A stretch of DNA of 64,000 nucleotides from Amycolatopsis vastitatis (lineage in GTDB: Bacteria > Actinomycetota > Actinomycetes > Mycobacteriales > Pseudonocardiaceae): assembly GCF_002234595.1 (NCBI RefSeq), contig NZ_NMUL01000006.1, positions 124,001 through 188,000 of the forward strand, given 5' to 3'. Below are positions 29,477 to 38,267 of the stretch, piece by piece. Below the pieces are notes generated by a model. It was not told where the DNA came from and did not search any database. It was given only the letters and a program-made list of their open reading frames with translations. The first letter of the stretch is position 1. Each line of letters begins with the position of its first letter. Position numbers and translations under genes: made by a program.

Positions 29477-30478
29477 GTGAAGTACTTTTCCCTGCCCCGG
29501 CCCGGCGCCGAACTCGTCCTGGGCGAGCGCGACGTCCCCGAACCCGGTCCCGGCCAGGTCCTGGTCCGGATGCGCGGGTGGGCGGTCAACGCCCGCGACC
29601 TGATGATCATCAAGGGGTTCTACCCGAAGCCGGTCAAGCCGGACGTCGTCCCGCTGTCCGACGGCGCGGGCGAGGTCGTCGCGGCCGGCGACGGGGTGCG
29701 CGCCTGGTCCCCGGGGGACCGGGTGGCGGCGACGTACTTCCCGCGGTGGCTGTCCGGCCCCGGCACCCCCGAGAAGACCGCGGACGACCTGGCCGGCACG
29801 CTCGACGGCGTGCTCGCGGAGTACGCCGTCTTCGCCGAGGACGCCCTCGTAGCCGTGCCCACGCACCTCGACTACGCCGAAGCCGCGACGTTGCCCAGCG
29901 CCGGCGTGACGGCGTGGCGTGCCGTCGTCGAAGAGGGCAGGCTGGCGCCCGGCCAGACCGTGCTCACCCTGGGCAGCGGCGGCCTGTCCACGTTCGCGCT
30001 GCAGTTCGCCGCGCTCGGCGGCGCCCACGTCGTCGCGACGTCGGGCTCCGCCGCGAAGCTGGAACGGCTGCGCGCGCTCGGCGCCGCGGAGACCCTCGAC
30101 CACGCGGCCACGCCGGAGTGGGGTGCCGCGGTGGCCGAGCTGACCGGCGGCGGTGTCGACCACGTCGTCGACGTCGGCGGTGGCGGCACGATCGGCCAGT
30201 CGATGATCGCCGCCCGGTACGGCGGGCATGTCAGCGTCGCCGGCGTCCTGACCCACGAAGGCGGCGCCGACCCGGTGCTCGTCCTGGTCAAGCAGCTGAC
30301 CCTGCGCGGCCTCACCAACGCCTCCCGGGAGACGTTCCAGGCGATGAACCGGGCCATCGAGGGCACCGGCCTCAAGCCGGTGATCGACCGCCGGTTCGGC
30401 TTCGAGGAGGTCGCCGCGGCCCTCGGGCACCTGGCGTCCGGCACGCACGTCGGGAAGGTCGTCCTGGAAAGCGACTGA
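29477..30478 (+). CDS. Medium-chain NAD(P)-dependent reductase
   Basis: 333-residue zinc-type alcohol dehydrogenase/quinone oxidoreductase family protein. A GroES-like N-terminal domain (GPGQVLVRMRGWAVNARDLM) is followed by a Rossmann fold (VLTLGSGGLSTFALQFA, about residues 160-176). The catalytic zinc Cys of true alcohol dehydrogenases is not seen, so it is more like a quinone or enoyl reductase. GTG 29477 is preceded by CTGGAG. It is last in the regulator-AfsA-CMD-HAD operon and could reduce a butenolide or keto group; BprA of the A-factor pathway is from a different fold family. Confidence 0.87.
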   Translation: MKYFSLPRPGAELVLGERDVPEPGPGQVLVRMRGWAVNARDLMIIKGFYPKPVKPDVVPLSDGAGEVVAAGDGVRAWSPGDRVAATYFPRWLSGPGTPEKTADDLAGTLDGVLAEYAVFAEDALVAVPTHLDYAEAATLPSAGVTAWRAVVEEGRLAPGQTVLTLGSGGLSTFALQFAALGGAHVVATSGSAAKLERLRALGAAETLDHAATPEWGAAVAELTGGGVDHVVDVGGGGTIGQSMIAARYGGHVSVAGVLTHEGGADPVLVLVKQLTLRGLTNASRETFQAMNRAIEGTGLKPVIDRRFGFEEVAAALGHLASGTHVGKVVLESD

Positions 30479-30649
30479 GGCCTCGCCGACCGGATAACTT
30501 TTGCCCTTCCCGCTGGGTATATCCGCTACCACGAGACGCTGTTTTCGCAGCTCAGCGGGGTGGTGGTGCGGCGAAAAATTCGGGTTTCGGCAGGAATGGC
30601 GGCTGCCGGGCGCACCGGGAAGAGTGGGGGTCACCGTCGGCAGCGCCGA

Positions 30650-30678
30650 GGCCCGAGCAGGCTGCGGCTGCTCGGGCC
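30650..30678 (+). terminator. Hairpin behind the reductase gene
   Basis: Perfect 11-bp arms (30650-30660 and 30668-30678) with a 7-nt loop. Confidence 0.65.
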
Positions 30679-30702
30679 GGGCGACCGGCTGGGGGCGCGG
30701 GG

Positions 30703-30742
30703 AGGGGGTTTCAACCGCCCTGGGGGTGGGTTGAAACCCCCT
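30703..30742 (-). terminator. Terminator of the GH74 gene
   Basis: Perfect 14-bp arms (30703-30716 and 30729-30742) that include an A/T-rich stretch, placed 10 bp beyond the GH74 stop and able to work in both directions. Confidence 0.85.
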
Positions 30743-30751
30743 TCGCCCGCT

Positions 30752-33490
30752 TCAGGACGTCGTGCAGGCCTGCCCGTTGAGCGAGATCGAGGCCGGCTTG
30801 TCGTTCACCGTGCCCGAGCTGCCGGTGAACCCGAACTCCGCGCTCCCGCCCGCGGGAAGGACCCGGTTCCAGCCCGCGTCCGCCGCCGACACCGCCGCGC
30901 CGGTCTGGGTGACCTGCGCGTTCCACGCCTGCGTCACCTTCTGGCCGTTGGCGAACGTCCACGTCACCGTCCACCCGTTCACCGGGGCCGCACCGGTGTT
31001 CCCGATCTTCACCCCGGCCTGGAACCCGCCCTGCCAGTGGTTGGTGACCGTGTAGACGGCCGTGCACGACCCCGACGGCACCGGCGTCGTCGTGGTGGGC
31101 GGCGTGGACGTCGTCGTCGTGGTGGTCGGAGGCGACGTCGTGGTCGTGGTGGTCGGGGGCGGCTCGCCGCCCCCGGACTCGCCGACGATCACGCCCCGCC
31201 CGTTCGTGCCGACGTACACCCGGCCGTACACCCGCGGATCCCCGGTCAGCGCCGCCCCGATGTTGCCGTACTGGTGCTGGTCGTCGTTGATCCGCGTCCA
31301 CGACGCGCCCGCGTCGTCCGACCGGAAGATCCCGCGCACCCCGCCGATCTTGGCAATGGTGTATAACGTCGAATACGTCCGGCCGGTCGCGGCCTTGCCG
31401 AACCCGATGTTGTCGGCTTCGGCGACCCCGGCCAGTTTCGTGAAGGACGCTCCGGAGTCGGTGGAGTGCCAGAGACCGTAGTTCGTCCCGGAGCCGCCGG
31501 CGAGCCAGACGTCACCCGCCACGCCGGGCATCGCCTTGAAGTGCGCCGTGCCGGTGGGCAGGCCGGTGGCCGCGGTCGCGGTGAAGTTCGCGCCGCCGTC
31601 GGTGCTGACGTAGAACTTGCCGGCGGCGAACCCGTAGAACCGCTTCGGGTCGACCCGGTCGGACTCGACCACCGCGCCGGCCGGGAGGCCCGCCGACGCC
31701 GTCCACGACGAGCCGAAGCCGACGGAGTAGCTGACGTTCGCACCGTCCGGGCTCCAGACGAACCGGCTGCCGTCGGCGGCCGCGGCCACCGTGCCGCCGC
31801 CGGCGTTCCCGCCCGGCTCCGCGCCCTGGAACCAGTTCTTCCCGCCGTCGGTGGAGAAGGCGATCCGGTTGTCGTTCGGCCGCGCGCTCCGGTCCAGCGT
31901 GCCGACCCGCACGATCGTCGCCGGGTTCAGCTCGGCGTAGTCGAGGCTGGTGGTCGTCGTGAAGACCGGCTGGGTGTACATCGTGGCCGGGACGGCGTCG
32001 AGGCTGTCGTGCCGGAACCCGCCGATGTCGCCGAGGCCGGACAGCAGGGGAGCGCCCGACGGCGGGCTGATCAGGTCGAGCACCGCGGTCTCCTCGAGAC
32101 CGCCGACGACCGGCTTGAGCGTGATCTTCCCGCCGCTGTCCCACTTCGTGAGGTCGGACGTGCCGTAGATCGTCGCACCGGTGCCGTACAGCAGGTGGTT
32201 CGAGTCGAACGGGTCGATCTCCATGGACTCGGTCATCCAGCCGAGCTTCGGCGACGGCACCGGGGGAGCGGGCTGGGTGCCGAAGGTCAGCCACGGCACC
32301 GAAGAGATGTCCTGGGTGTAGCGCAGCGACCGGTCGGGGTAGCTCGAGAAGTCCCAGATCCGGGTCCAGGTGGCACCGCCGTCGGTGCTGCGGAAGAAGA
32401 TCACGTCCGGCCACCACGACACTTGGGTGGCGACCATCAGCGTGTTCGGGTGCTGCCGGTCGATCGTCAGGCCGCTGTAGCCGAAGTAGTCGTCCGAGCT
32501 GTCGGAGGGGATCGGGCTGATCCGCGTCCAGGTGCCGGTCTTCGTGGCGTACTTCCAGACGTCGCCCTTCGCGCCGTCGTAGGGCCCGCCGGTGTCGCTG
32601 GTCGCGAGGTAGAGGTAGCCGCCGCTCGCGTCGAGGACGCCCTTGTGCGCCAGGTACCCGGTGGGCTGGCCGGCCAGCCGCGCCCACGTCGTGCCGCCGT
32701 CGGTGCTGCGGTAGACGGTGTTCTGCTTGTCCGCTACACCGACGTAGATCGTCTGCGTGGTGCTGCCGCGCGTGCCGGTCGTCGGGTCGAACGTCACCCA
32801 GGTGACGCCCTCGTTGTCGCTCTGGTAGCCCGTCGTGTCGCTCGGGTCGGGCGCGTAGTTGCCCGGGTTGGGGAAGCTGCTCACTTTCGCCCACGTGACG
32901 CCGGAGTCCGTGCTGCGCCAGAGCCCGTTGCCGCTGGGGGCGCCGAGGTAGAGGACGCTGTCGCGGTTCGGGTCGATCGCGAGCCGTTCACCCATGCCAC
33001 GGCCGGGCATGTTGCCGCCGAGCTTGAACGGCAGCGCGGCCGCCTGCCAGGTCGCGCCGCGGTCGGCCGACCGGAGGACCGCGCCGGTGTTCGGGTCCCA
33101 GCTGTTGGTGTACATCCCGGCCGCGACGTAGACGCGGTTCGGGTCGACCGGGTCGGTGGCCAGGCTGACCACGCCGTTGTGGCCCCAGTCGGTCCAGCCC
33201 ACCGAGTCCAGCAACGGGATCCAGCGCCCGGTCGCCGGGTTCCACCGGTACGCGCCGCCGATGTCGGTGCGGGCGTAGGCCAGCCCGGGTTCGGTCTGGT
33301 TGAAGATGATTCCCGGCACGAACCCGCCGCCGCCGATCTCGGCGTTGCGCCACGTGTACGGCGCGGGGGCGGCGGGGGACTCCGGCGCGCCGGCCAGTAC
33401 CGCGACGGCGGCGGGCAGGACGAGGGCGAGCGTGCTCGCCACCAGTCGTCTCAGTGAACGGGAACGCGGGCTTCGCACGGCGTTGTGCAC
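30752..33490 (-). CDS. GH74 xyloglucanase with C-terminal CBM2
   Basis: 912-residue secreted enzyme: signal peptide (about 1-40), a GH74 double seven-blade beta-propeller (about 42-780), Thr/Pro linker, CBM2 (about 810-912). Catalytic Asp residues are in YARTDIGGAYRW and SGLGDIGGF. Sortilin/BNR-type Asp-box blades recur (RSTDGGTTWARL, RSTDGGATWTRI, FSTDGGKNWF). GH74 enzymes cut the glucan backbone of xyloglucan. GTG 33490 has GGAGG 6 nt upstream. It has its own regulon-type promoter and so is induced with the cellulases. The released xylogluco-oligosaccharides could be substrates of the nearby importers. Confidence 0.95.
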   Translation of the reverse strand: MHNAVRSPRSRSLRRLVASTLALVLPAAVAVLAGAPESPAAPAPYTWRNAEIGGGGFVPGIIFNQTEPGLAYARTDIGGAYRWNPATGRWIPLLDSVGWTDWGHNGVVSLATDPVDPNRVYVAAGMYTNSWDPNTGAVLRSADRGATWQAAALPFKLGGNMPGRGMGERLAIDPNRDSVLYLGAPSGNGLWRSTDSGVTWAKVSSFPNPGNYAPDPSDTTGYQSDNEGVTWVTFDPTTGTRGSTTQTIYVGVADKQNTVYRSTDGGTTWARLAGQPTGYLAHKGVLDASGGYLYLATSDTGGPYDGAKGDVWKYATKTGTWTRISPIPSDSSDDYFGYSGLTIDRQHPNTLMVATQVSWWPDVIFFRSTDGGATWTRIWDFSSYPDRSLRYTQDISSVPWLTFGTQPAPPVPSPKLGWMTESMEIDPFDSNHLLYGTGATIYGTSDLTKWDSGGKITLKPVVGGLEETAVLDLISPPSGAPLLSGLGDIGGFRHDSLDAVPATMYTQPVFTTTTSLDYAELNPATIVRVGTLDRSARPNDNRIAFSTDGGKNWFQGAEPGGNAGGGTVAAAADGSRFVWSPDGANVSYSVGFGSSWTASAGLPAGAVVESDRVDPKRFYGFAAGKFYVSTDGGANFTATAATGLPTGTAHFKAMPGVAGDVWLAGGSGTNYGLWHSTDSGASFTKLAGVAEADNIGFGKAATGRTYSTLYTIAKIGGVRGIFRSDDAGASWTRINDDQHQYGNIGAALTGDPRVYGRVYVGTNGRGVIVGESGGGEPPPTTTTTTSPPTTTTTTSTPPTTTTPVPSGSCTAVYTVTNHWQGGFQAGVKIGNTGAAPVNGWTVTWTFANGQKVTQAWNAQVTQTGAAVSAADAGWNRVLPAGGSAEFGFTGSSGTVNDKPASISLNGQACTTS

Positions 33491-33507
33491 GTCTGCCTCC
33501 ACAACTC

Positions 33508-33555
33508 TGGGAGCGCTTCCAGAGGAAGGTAAGCCAGTGTTTCGACCGTTGTAAA
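33508..33555 (-). promoter_or_regulatory. Promoter and CebR-type operator of the GH74 gene
   Basis: Minus strand TTTACA (33550-33555), 18-nt spacer, TACCTT (33526-33531), then TGGGAGCGCTTCCA (33508-33521; 13 of 14). Confidence 0.85.
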
Positions 33556-33741
33556 GCGTTCGACGATTTCGGCGTCCCTTACTGTCCACAGTGGATTGGA
33601 AGCCGGTTTTGTCTGAATCACATACGTGAACGACGATCAGGTTTCTGAATTGTTATCACGGATCTTCTTGCCCGTCATTTTGCGGCGTGTGAGTGTGGTG
33701 GCCGCTGGCTGGACTGGACCTACGAAAGAGGCGACCAGGCA

Positions 33742-35142
33742 ATGACCGATCAGTCGACAACACGGGCGGCCCCGGCGCGGCACATCGGCCGGACCACCCT
33801 GTACTTCTTCGGTGCGCTCGGCGGCATCCTGTTCGGCTACGACCTCGGCGTGATCTCCGGGGTGCTCCCGTTCATCGGGAAACTGTGGGCGCTGACCAGC
33901 TGGGACAAGGGCGTGATCACCGCCAGCCTGTCGGTCGGCGCGATCGTCGGCGCGCTGCTTTCCAGCCGCACCAACGAAGCCCTCGGCCGCCGCCGCACGA
34001 TCATGGTCGCGGCGGGGATCGTCATCGTGGGCACGCTGGCGGCGAGCTTCTCGCCGACGTTCCTGCTGCTGGTGCTTTCGCGCCTGGTCATCGGGCTGGG
34101 GATCGGCCTTTCGTCGTCGACCGTCCCGACGTACCTGTCCGAACTGGCCCCGGCGCGGCTGCGCGGCGCGATGGGCGCGCTGAACCAGATCTTCATCGTG
34201 CTCGGCATCCTCATCGCGTTCCTGGTGAGCTACTGGCTCGGCCCGATCTCGGCCTGGCGGTGGATGTTCGCCGGCGCGATCGTGCCCGCGGTGATCCTGC
34301 TCGCCGGGCTGGTGTTCCTGCCCGAGACGCCGCGGTGGCTGGTCAAGAACGGCCAGGAGGCCGAGGCCCGGCGGGTGCTGGCCAGCGCGCACGGCAACAC
34401 CGTGAACCTCGACGAGGAGATCGCGACCATCCACGAGGTCATCCGGCTCGACACCGAGGAGAAGCCGCGGATCCGCGACCTGTTCTCCGGTTTCGTGCGG
34501 CCGATGATCGTCGTGGCGCTGCTGCTCGCGGTCGGCCAGCAGTTCAGCGGCGTCAACGCGATCAACGCGTACTTCCCGACGATGCTGATCGGCCTCGGCT
34601 TCGCCACGCAGGCCGCGCTGCTGTCCGGCGTGCTGCTGGGTGTCACGAAGTTCCTGTTCACCGCGTGGGTCGTGTTCGTGGTGGACCGCTGGGGCCGCAA
34701 GCCGCTGCTGCTCATCGGCAACGTGATCATGGTGATCACGCTGGTGGCGGCCGGGCTCGTGGTGCTGAACGTCCACGACACCGGCACGCGCGGCATCCTG
34801 ATGCTGGTGATGATGGTGCTGTATCTGGTCGGCTACGAGCTCGGCTGGGGCGCGGTCGTCTGGGTCATGATGTCCGAGGTGTTCCCGCTGAAGTACCGCG
34901 CGACCGGCATGGGCGTCAGCAGCGTCGTCCTGTGGGCGTCGACGGGCATCGTGAGCGCGGTGTTCCCGCTCATCTCCGACTCGAAGTCCCTCGGCATCGG
35001 CGGCTCGATGTTCGTCTTCGCCGGGATCAACGTGGTGCTGTTCGTGCTCACCAAGTGGCTGGTCCCGGAGACCAAGGGCCGCTCGCTGGAGCAGATCGAG
35101 CTGGACCTGCGGGCGCGGCAGGGGGTCGCGGCCAAGAGCTGA
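33742..35142 (+). CDS. MFS sugar porter (XylE/GalP-like)
   Basis: 466-residue membrane transporter with 12 predicted helices, sugar porter family. Signature segments are GYDLGVISGVLPF, LGRRRTIM, PETPRWL at the end of the first half, GQQFSGVNAINAY in helix 7, DRWGRKPLLL and PETKGRSLEQIE. It probably moves a monosaccharide such as glucose or xylose by proton symport. AAAGAGGCGA precedes ATG 33742. It is divergent from GH74; the CebR-type operator lies about 220 bp upstream and nearer to GH74, so shared control is possible but not shown. Confidence 0.92.
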   Translation: MTDQSTTRAAPARHIGRTTLYFFGALGGILFGYDLGVISGVLPFIGKLWALTSWDKGVITASLSVGAIVGALLSSRTNEALGRRRTIMVAAGIVIVGTLAASFSPTFLLLVLSRLVIGLGIGLSSSTVPTYLSELAPARLRGAMGALNQIFIVLGILIAFLVSYWLGPISAWRWMFAGAIVPAVILLAGLVFLPETPRWLVKNGQEAEARRVLASAHGNTVNLDEEIATIHEVIRLDTEEKPRIRDLFSGFVRPMIVVALLLAVGQQFSGVNAINAYFPTMLIGLGFATQAALLSGVLLGVTKFLFTAWVVFVVDRWGRKPLLLIGNVIMVITLVAAGLVVLNVHDTGTRGILMLVMMVLYLVGYELGWGAVVWVMMSEVFPLKYRATGMGVSSVVLWASTGIVSAVFPLISDSKSLGIGGSMFVFAGINVVLFVLTKWLVPETKGRSLEQIELDLRARQGVAAKS

Positions 35143-35158
35143 CCCCGGGGGGTCGATC

Positions 35159-35193
35159 ACCGGCGGGGCACGGGCAATCCGTGCCCCGCCGGT
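35159..35193. terminator. Hairpin terminator between MFS and beta-lactamase-fold genes
   Basis: Perfect 15-bp arms (35159-35173 and 35179-35193) with a 5-nt loop, between convergent genes. Confidence 0.88.
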
Positions 35194-35236
35194 CGGTTCG
35201 CTGTTCCGCGCCGGGGCGCGGGGAAGCGCTCCGAAG

Positions 35237-36403
35237 TCACGCGGTGATCATGTCGCGCGCTTTCACCACGACCGGCGGGGGCCCGCCGTCGTAGTCGTAG
35301 TTGCTCAGGATCACCGTCACCCACTCGCTGCCGGGGTACATCTGGACGTCGGTCGACGTGCCGGGGGCGCCGCCCCCGTGTCCGGTCACCCACTGGTTGT
35401 TGACCAGCAGTGTCACCGGGCCGTAGCACTGGAAGCCGACGTGCGGAACCCCGGGCGTCCGGCCGGGCTGCGGCCCGGGCTGCGGCGGAGGGGGCACCTT
35501 GCCGCTGAGCGTGATGCCCGTGAAGGCGCGGTCGAGCAGCTTCGAACCCTGTAGCGCGGAGGCGAAACGCGCCATGTCGGCGCACGTCGTGAAGGCGTCG
35601 CCGGCGGGAGTGCCGACGTACAGCCGTTGGTCGATGGTGTCGGCGCGTTCGCCCGACGGTTGTTTCGCGTAGGGGTGCGCGATGCGGGGGTCCGTATGCC
35701 ACTGTGGCCTGGTGTAGAAGTCCGTGGTGGTCAGGCCGGCCGGACGGAACACGTGCTCGCGCACGTAGTCGTAGTAGGACTTTCCGGACACCTGGGCCAC
35801 GATCGCGCCGAGCACGTGGTAGGCGGCGTTGCTGTACCGGGAGCCGGCTCCCGGCGCGAACTCGAGCGAGGTGCGGCGGATGTAGTCCGTCGTGCCGTTC
35901 ATGACCTGGTCGACGCTGGTCCAGGTAAGCGCTTCCGCCAGGTACCCGGGCATCGTGAAGGTGTCGCCGAGGCCGGACGTGTGGGTGAGGAGGTGGTGGA
36001 CCTTCACGGTGTCGGCGATCTCGGCGGGGAAGCCGCTTACATAGGTGCCCAGCGTGCTGGTGTAGGCGATCTTGCCGGCCTGCGCGAGCTGGGCGATGGC
36101 GACCGCCGTGAAGAGCTTCGTCACCGAGGCCATGGCGAACAGCGTGTCCGGGCCGTTGAGGGCGGTGTCGTTGGCCCGGCCGTAGGACCTGGCCAGCACG
36201 GGGCGTCCTCGATGGACCAGCAGCAGGCTGCCGGCGAACGCGTCCACGGCCGCCTGTTCCTTGACGAACTGGTCGAACGCGCGCACGTCGGCGGGTGTGG
36301 GGCTGACGGCGGCTCCGGTCGCTGCTCCGGGGACGGCACCGGTGGCGAGCAGCGCACCGGAGGCGCCGAGCACGCCCAGTACGGATCGTCGTGTCGTGGT
36401 CAT
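35237..36403 (-). CDS. Tat-exported beta-lactamase-fold serine hydrolase
   Basis: 388-residue class-C beta-lactamase/D-alanyl-D-alanine carboxypeptidase family enzyme. The twin-arginine signal is TTTRRSVLGVLG near the N terminus. The catalytic SxxK is in MASVTKLF, the YxN in GSRYSNAAY, and the third motif is HGGG near the C terminus (KTG replacement, as in esterases and EstB-like hydrolases). Secreted members are peptidases, esterases or cell-wall enzymes; activity cannot be chosen from sequence. ATG 36403 lacks a clear ribosome site; GTG 36424 is an alternative. It is divergent from the OmpR-type system and may be its target. Confidence 0.88.
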   Translation of the reverse strand: MTTTRRSVLGVLGASGALLATGAVPGAATGAAVSPTPADVRAFDQFVKEQAAVDAFAGSLLLVHRGRPVLARSYGRANDTALNGPDTLFAMASVTKLFTAVAIAQLAQAGKIAYTSTLGTYVSGFPAEIADTVKVHHLLTHTSGLGDTFTMPGYLAEALTWTSVDQVMNGTTDYIRRTSLEFAPGAGSRYSNAAYHVLGAIVAQVSGKSYYDYVREHVFRPAGLTTTDFYTRPQWHTDPRIAHPYAKQPSGERADTIDQRLYVGTPAGDAFTTCADMARFASALQGSKLLDRAFTGITLSGKVPPPPQPGPQPGRTPGVPHVGFQCYGPVTLLVNNQWVTGHGGGAPGTSTDVQMYPGSEWVTVILSNYDYDGGPPPVVVKARDMITA

Positions 36404-36449
36404 GGCCGGAGGTGTACCGAGCACGGCCGATCGGGGACCGATGGCCGGC

Positions 36450-36468
36450 CCATACGTGATCCATATGT
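36450..36468. promoter_or_regulatory. Direct repeat likely bound by the adjacent response regulator
   Basis: CCATACGT (36450-36457) and CCATATGT (36461-36468) form a direct repeat with an 11-bp period, the usual geometry for OmpR/PhoB-type regulators, in the gap between the divergent hydrolase and regulator genes. Confidence 0.5.
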
Positions 36469-36489
36469 CGCCCGCGGGAGACTGGCCGG

Positions 36490-37146
36490 GTGCGGGTGCT
36501 GCTGGTCGAGGACGAGCAACCGTTGGCCAAGTACGTCGCGGCCGGCCTGCGTAAGCACGGGTTCGCCGTCGACGTCGCGTTCGACGGGCGCTCCGCGCTG
36601 GACAAGTGCGTGGTCACGCCTTACGACGTCGTCGTCCTGGACCGGGATCTCCCCGTGGTGCACGGGGACACGGTGTGCCGCGAGCTCGCCGAGCGCGGCG
36701 CGGCGCGGATCCTGATGCTCACCGCGTCCCGCACCGTCGAGGACCGGGTCGAGGGGCTCACGCTGGGCGCCGACGACTACCTCGGCAAGCCGTTCGCGTT
36801 CTCCGAGCTCGTCGCCAGGGTGCGCGCGCTGTCCCGCCGCAGCGCGCCCGCGATGCCACCGGTCCTGCGCGCCGGCGACGTGGTGCTCGACCCCGCCCGG
36901 CGCGCCGCGGAGCGCGCGGGCCGGCTCCTGCACCTGACGCCCAAGGAGTTCGGCGTGCTCGAGCACCTGCTCGCCGCCGGGGGCGCGGTGGCGAGCGCGG
37001 AAACGTTGCTGGACAAGGTGTGGGACGAGCACGCCGACCCGTTCACCAACGCGGTCCGGATCACCGTCGGTACGTTGCGGCGCAAGCTCGGCGACCCGCC
37101 GCTCATCGAGACCGTGCCGAGTGCCGGCTACCGGATCACCCCATGA
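36490..37146 (+). CDS. OmpR-family response regulator
   Basis: 218-residue regulator: receiver domain (about 1-115) with acidic pocket EDE, phospho-acceptor Asp51 in VVLDRDLP, Thr in LMLTAS and Lys in GKPF; winged-helix DNA-binding domain (about 125-218) with LHLTPKEFGVLEHLL and VRITVGTLRRKLG. GTG 36490. Its stop overlaps the kinase ATG. The direct repeat just upstream suggests autoregulation. Confidence 0.93.
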   Translation: MRVLLVEDEQPLAKYVAAGLRKHGFAVDVAFDGRSALDKCVVTPYDVVVLDRDLPVVHGDTVCRELAERGAARILMLTASRTVEDRVEGLTLGADDYLGKPFAFSELVARVRALSRRSAPAMPPVLRAGDVVLDPARRAAERAGRLLHLTPKEFGVLEHLLAAGGAVASAETLLDKVWDEHADPFTNAVRITVGTLRRKLGDPPLIETVPSAGYRITP

Positions 37147-38249
37147 CCGCCCGCGGCAGGCTCACGATGCTGTACGCCGCACTGGTTCTCGCCGCCGGCG
37201 CCCTCTTGACCACGCTCACCTACCTGCTGATGAGCCGGAACGGCGGCCATCGGGTGTCGGTCATCACCGTCGGCCCGTCACCGGGTCCGGAGGAAATCCC
37301 GCCATTGCCGCCGTCGGTCAAGGCGGTCACCCTCACCGACTTCGTCACCCAGGCCGCGATCGCGCTCGCGGTGGTGACGGCGCTCGCCGCGGTCGTGGGA
37401 TGGCTGGTGGCCGGGCGGGTCCTGCGACCCCTCCGCACGATCTCCGCCACCGCACGACGCCTGTCGGCGGAGAACCTGTCCGAGCGGGTGCCGGTCACCA
37501 CGCCCGCCGACGAGCTCGCCACCCTGGCCGGCACCATCAACGGGATGCTGGACCGCATCTCCGAGGGCGTCACCGAACGCGACCGGGTGCTCGCGAGCCA
37601 GCGCATGTTCACCGCCAACGCCGCCCACGAGCTGCGTACCCCGCTGACCACCATGCGCACCGCCATCGATGTCACCCTCGACAGCCGGCCCGGTACCGAA
37701 GAACTGCTGGCCATGGCCGGCGACGTCCGGACCGCCGTCGAGCGGAGCCGGCGCACCCTCGACGGGCTCTTGGCGCTGGCCCGCAGCCAAGCGGGCGCCG
37801 GCCGCCGGCACCGCGTCGACCTCGCCGAGGTCGTGGCGAACAGCCTCGACGGCGTGGACCTCACCGTGCGAGCCGACCTGCGGCCCGCGCCGGTCAGCGG
37901 TGAGCCGGTCCTGCTGGAACGGATGTGCGGCAACCTGGTCGACAACGCCGTCCGCCACAACCGTCCCGGAGGCCACGTCGAGGTCGCCACCGGCAGCACG
38001 GAGGGGCGGGCGTTCCTGCGCATCGCGAACAGCGGTGTGCCGATCGCGCCGGAGGCCGTCGACCGGCTCCGGGAACCGTTCGTCCGCGGCGACGGGGCAC
38101 GGATCCACACCGACCGCGGTACCGGCCTTGGACTGTCCATTGTCGACGCGGTTGTCGCCGCGCACCGAGGCCGGACCACCATCGCCGCTCGCCCGGCGGG
38201 AGGGCTGGACGTCGTCGTCCACCTCCCGTCCGCCGAACGCGTCGAATGA
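37143..38249 (+). CDS. Sensor histidine kinase
   Basis: 368-residue membrane kinase paired with the preceding OmpR-type regulator (ATGA overlap). Two membrane segments (about 8-30 and 70-92) flank a short extracellular Pro-rich loop of about 40 residues. A HAMP domain follows (VLRPLRTISATARRLS), then the dimerisation helix with His162 in NAAHELRTPLTTMR and an HATPase with N box NLVDNAVRHN and G boxes ending GTGLGLSIVDAV. The small sensor loop suggests sensing at or in the membrane. Confidence 0.93.
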   Translation: MTARGRLTMLYAALVLAAGALLTTLTYLLMSRNGGHRVSVITVGPSPGPEEIPPLPPSVKAVTLTDFVTQAAIALAVVTALAAVVGWLVAGRVLRPLRTISATARRLSAENLSERVPVTTPADELATLAGTINGMLDRISEGVTERDRVLASQRMFTANAAHELRTPLTTMRTAIDVTLDSRPGTEELLAMAGDVRTAVERSRRTLDGLLALARSQAGAGRRHRVDLAEVVANSLDGVDLTVRADLRPAPVSGEPVLLERMCGNLVDNAVRHNRPGGHVEVATGSTEGRAFLRIANSGVPIAPEAVDRLREPFVRGDGARIHTDRGTGLGLSIVDAVVAAHRGRTTIAARPAGGLDVVVHLPSAERVE

Positions 38250-38267
38250 GCCGTTCCGGAAGGCTCA
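38247..38267. terminator. Short palindrome spanning both stop codons
   Basis: TGAGCC and GGCTCA arms (38247-38252 and 38262-38267) with further TTCC/GGAA pairing inside. The outer triplets are the stop codons of the two convergent genes. Confidence 0.5.

Noticed and set aside
35221..35234. GGGAAGCGCTCCGA as another CebR-type operator
   Set aside because: 11 of 14 positions, but it lies between two convergent gene ends where no promoter is expected.
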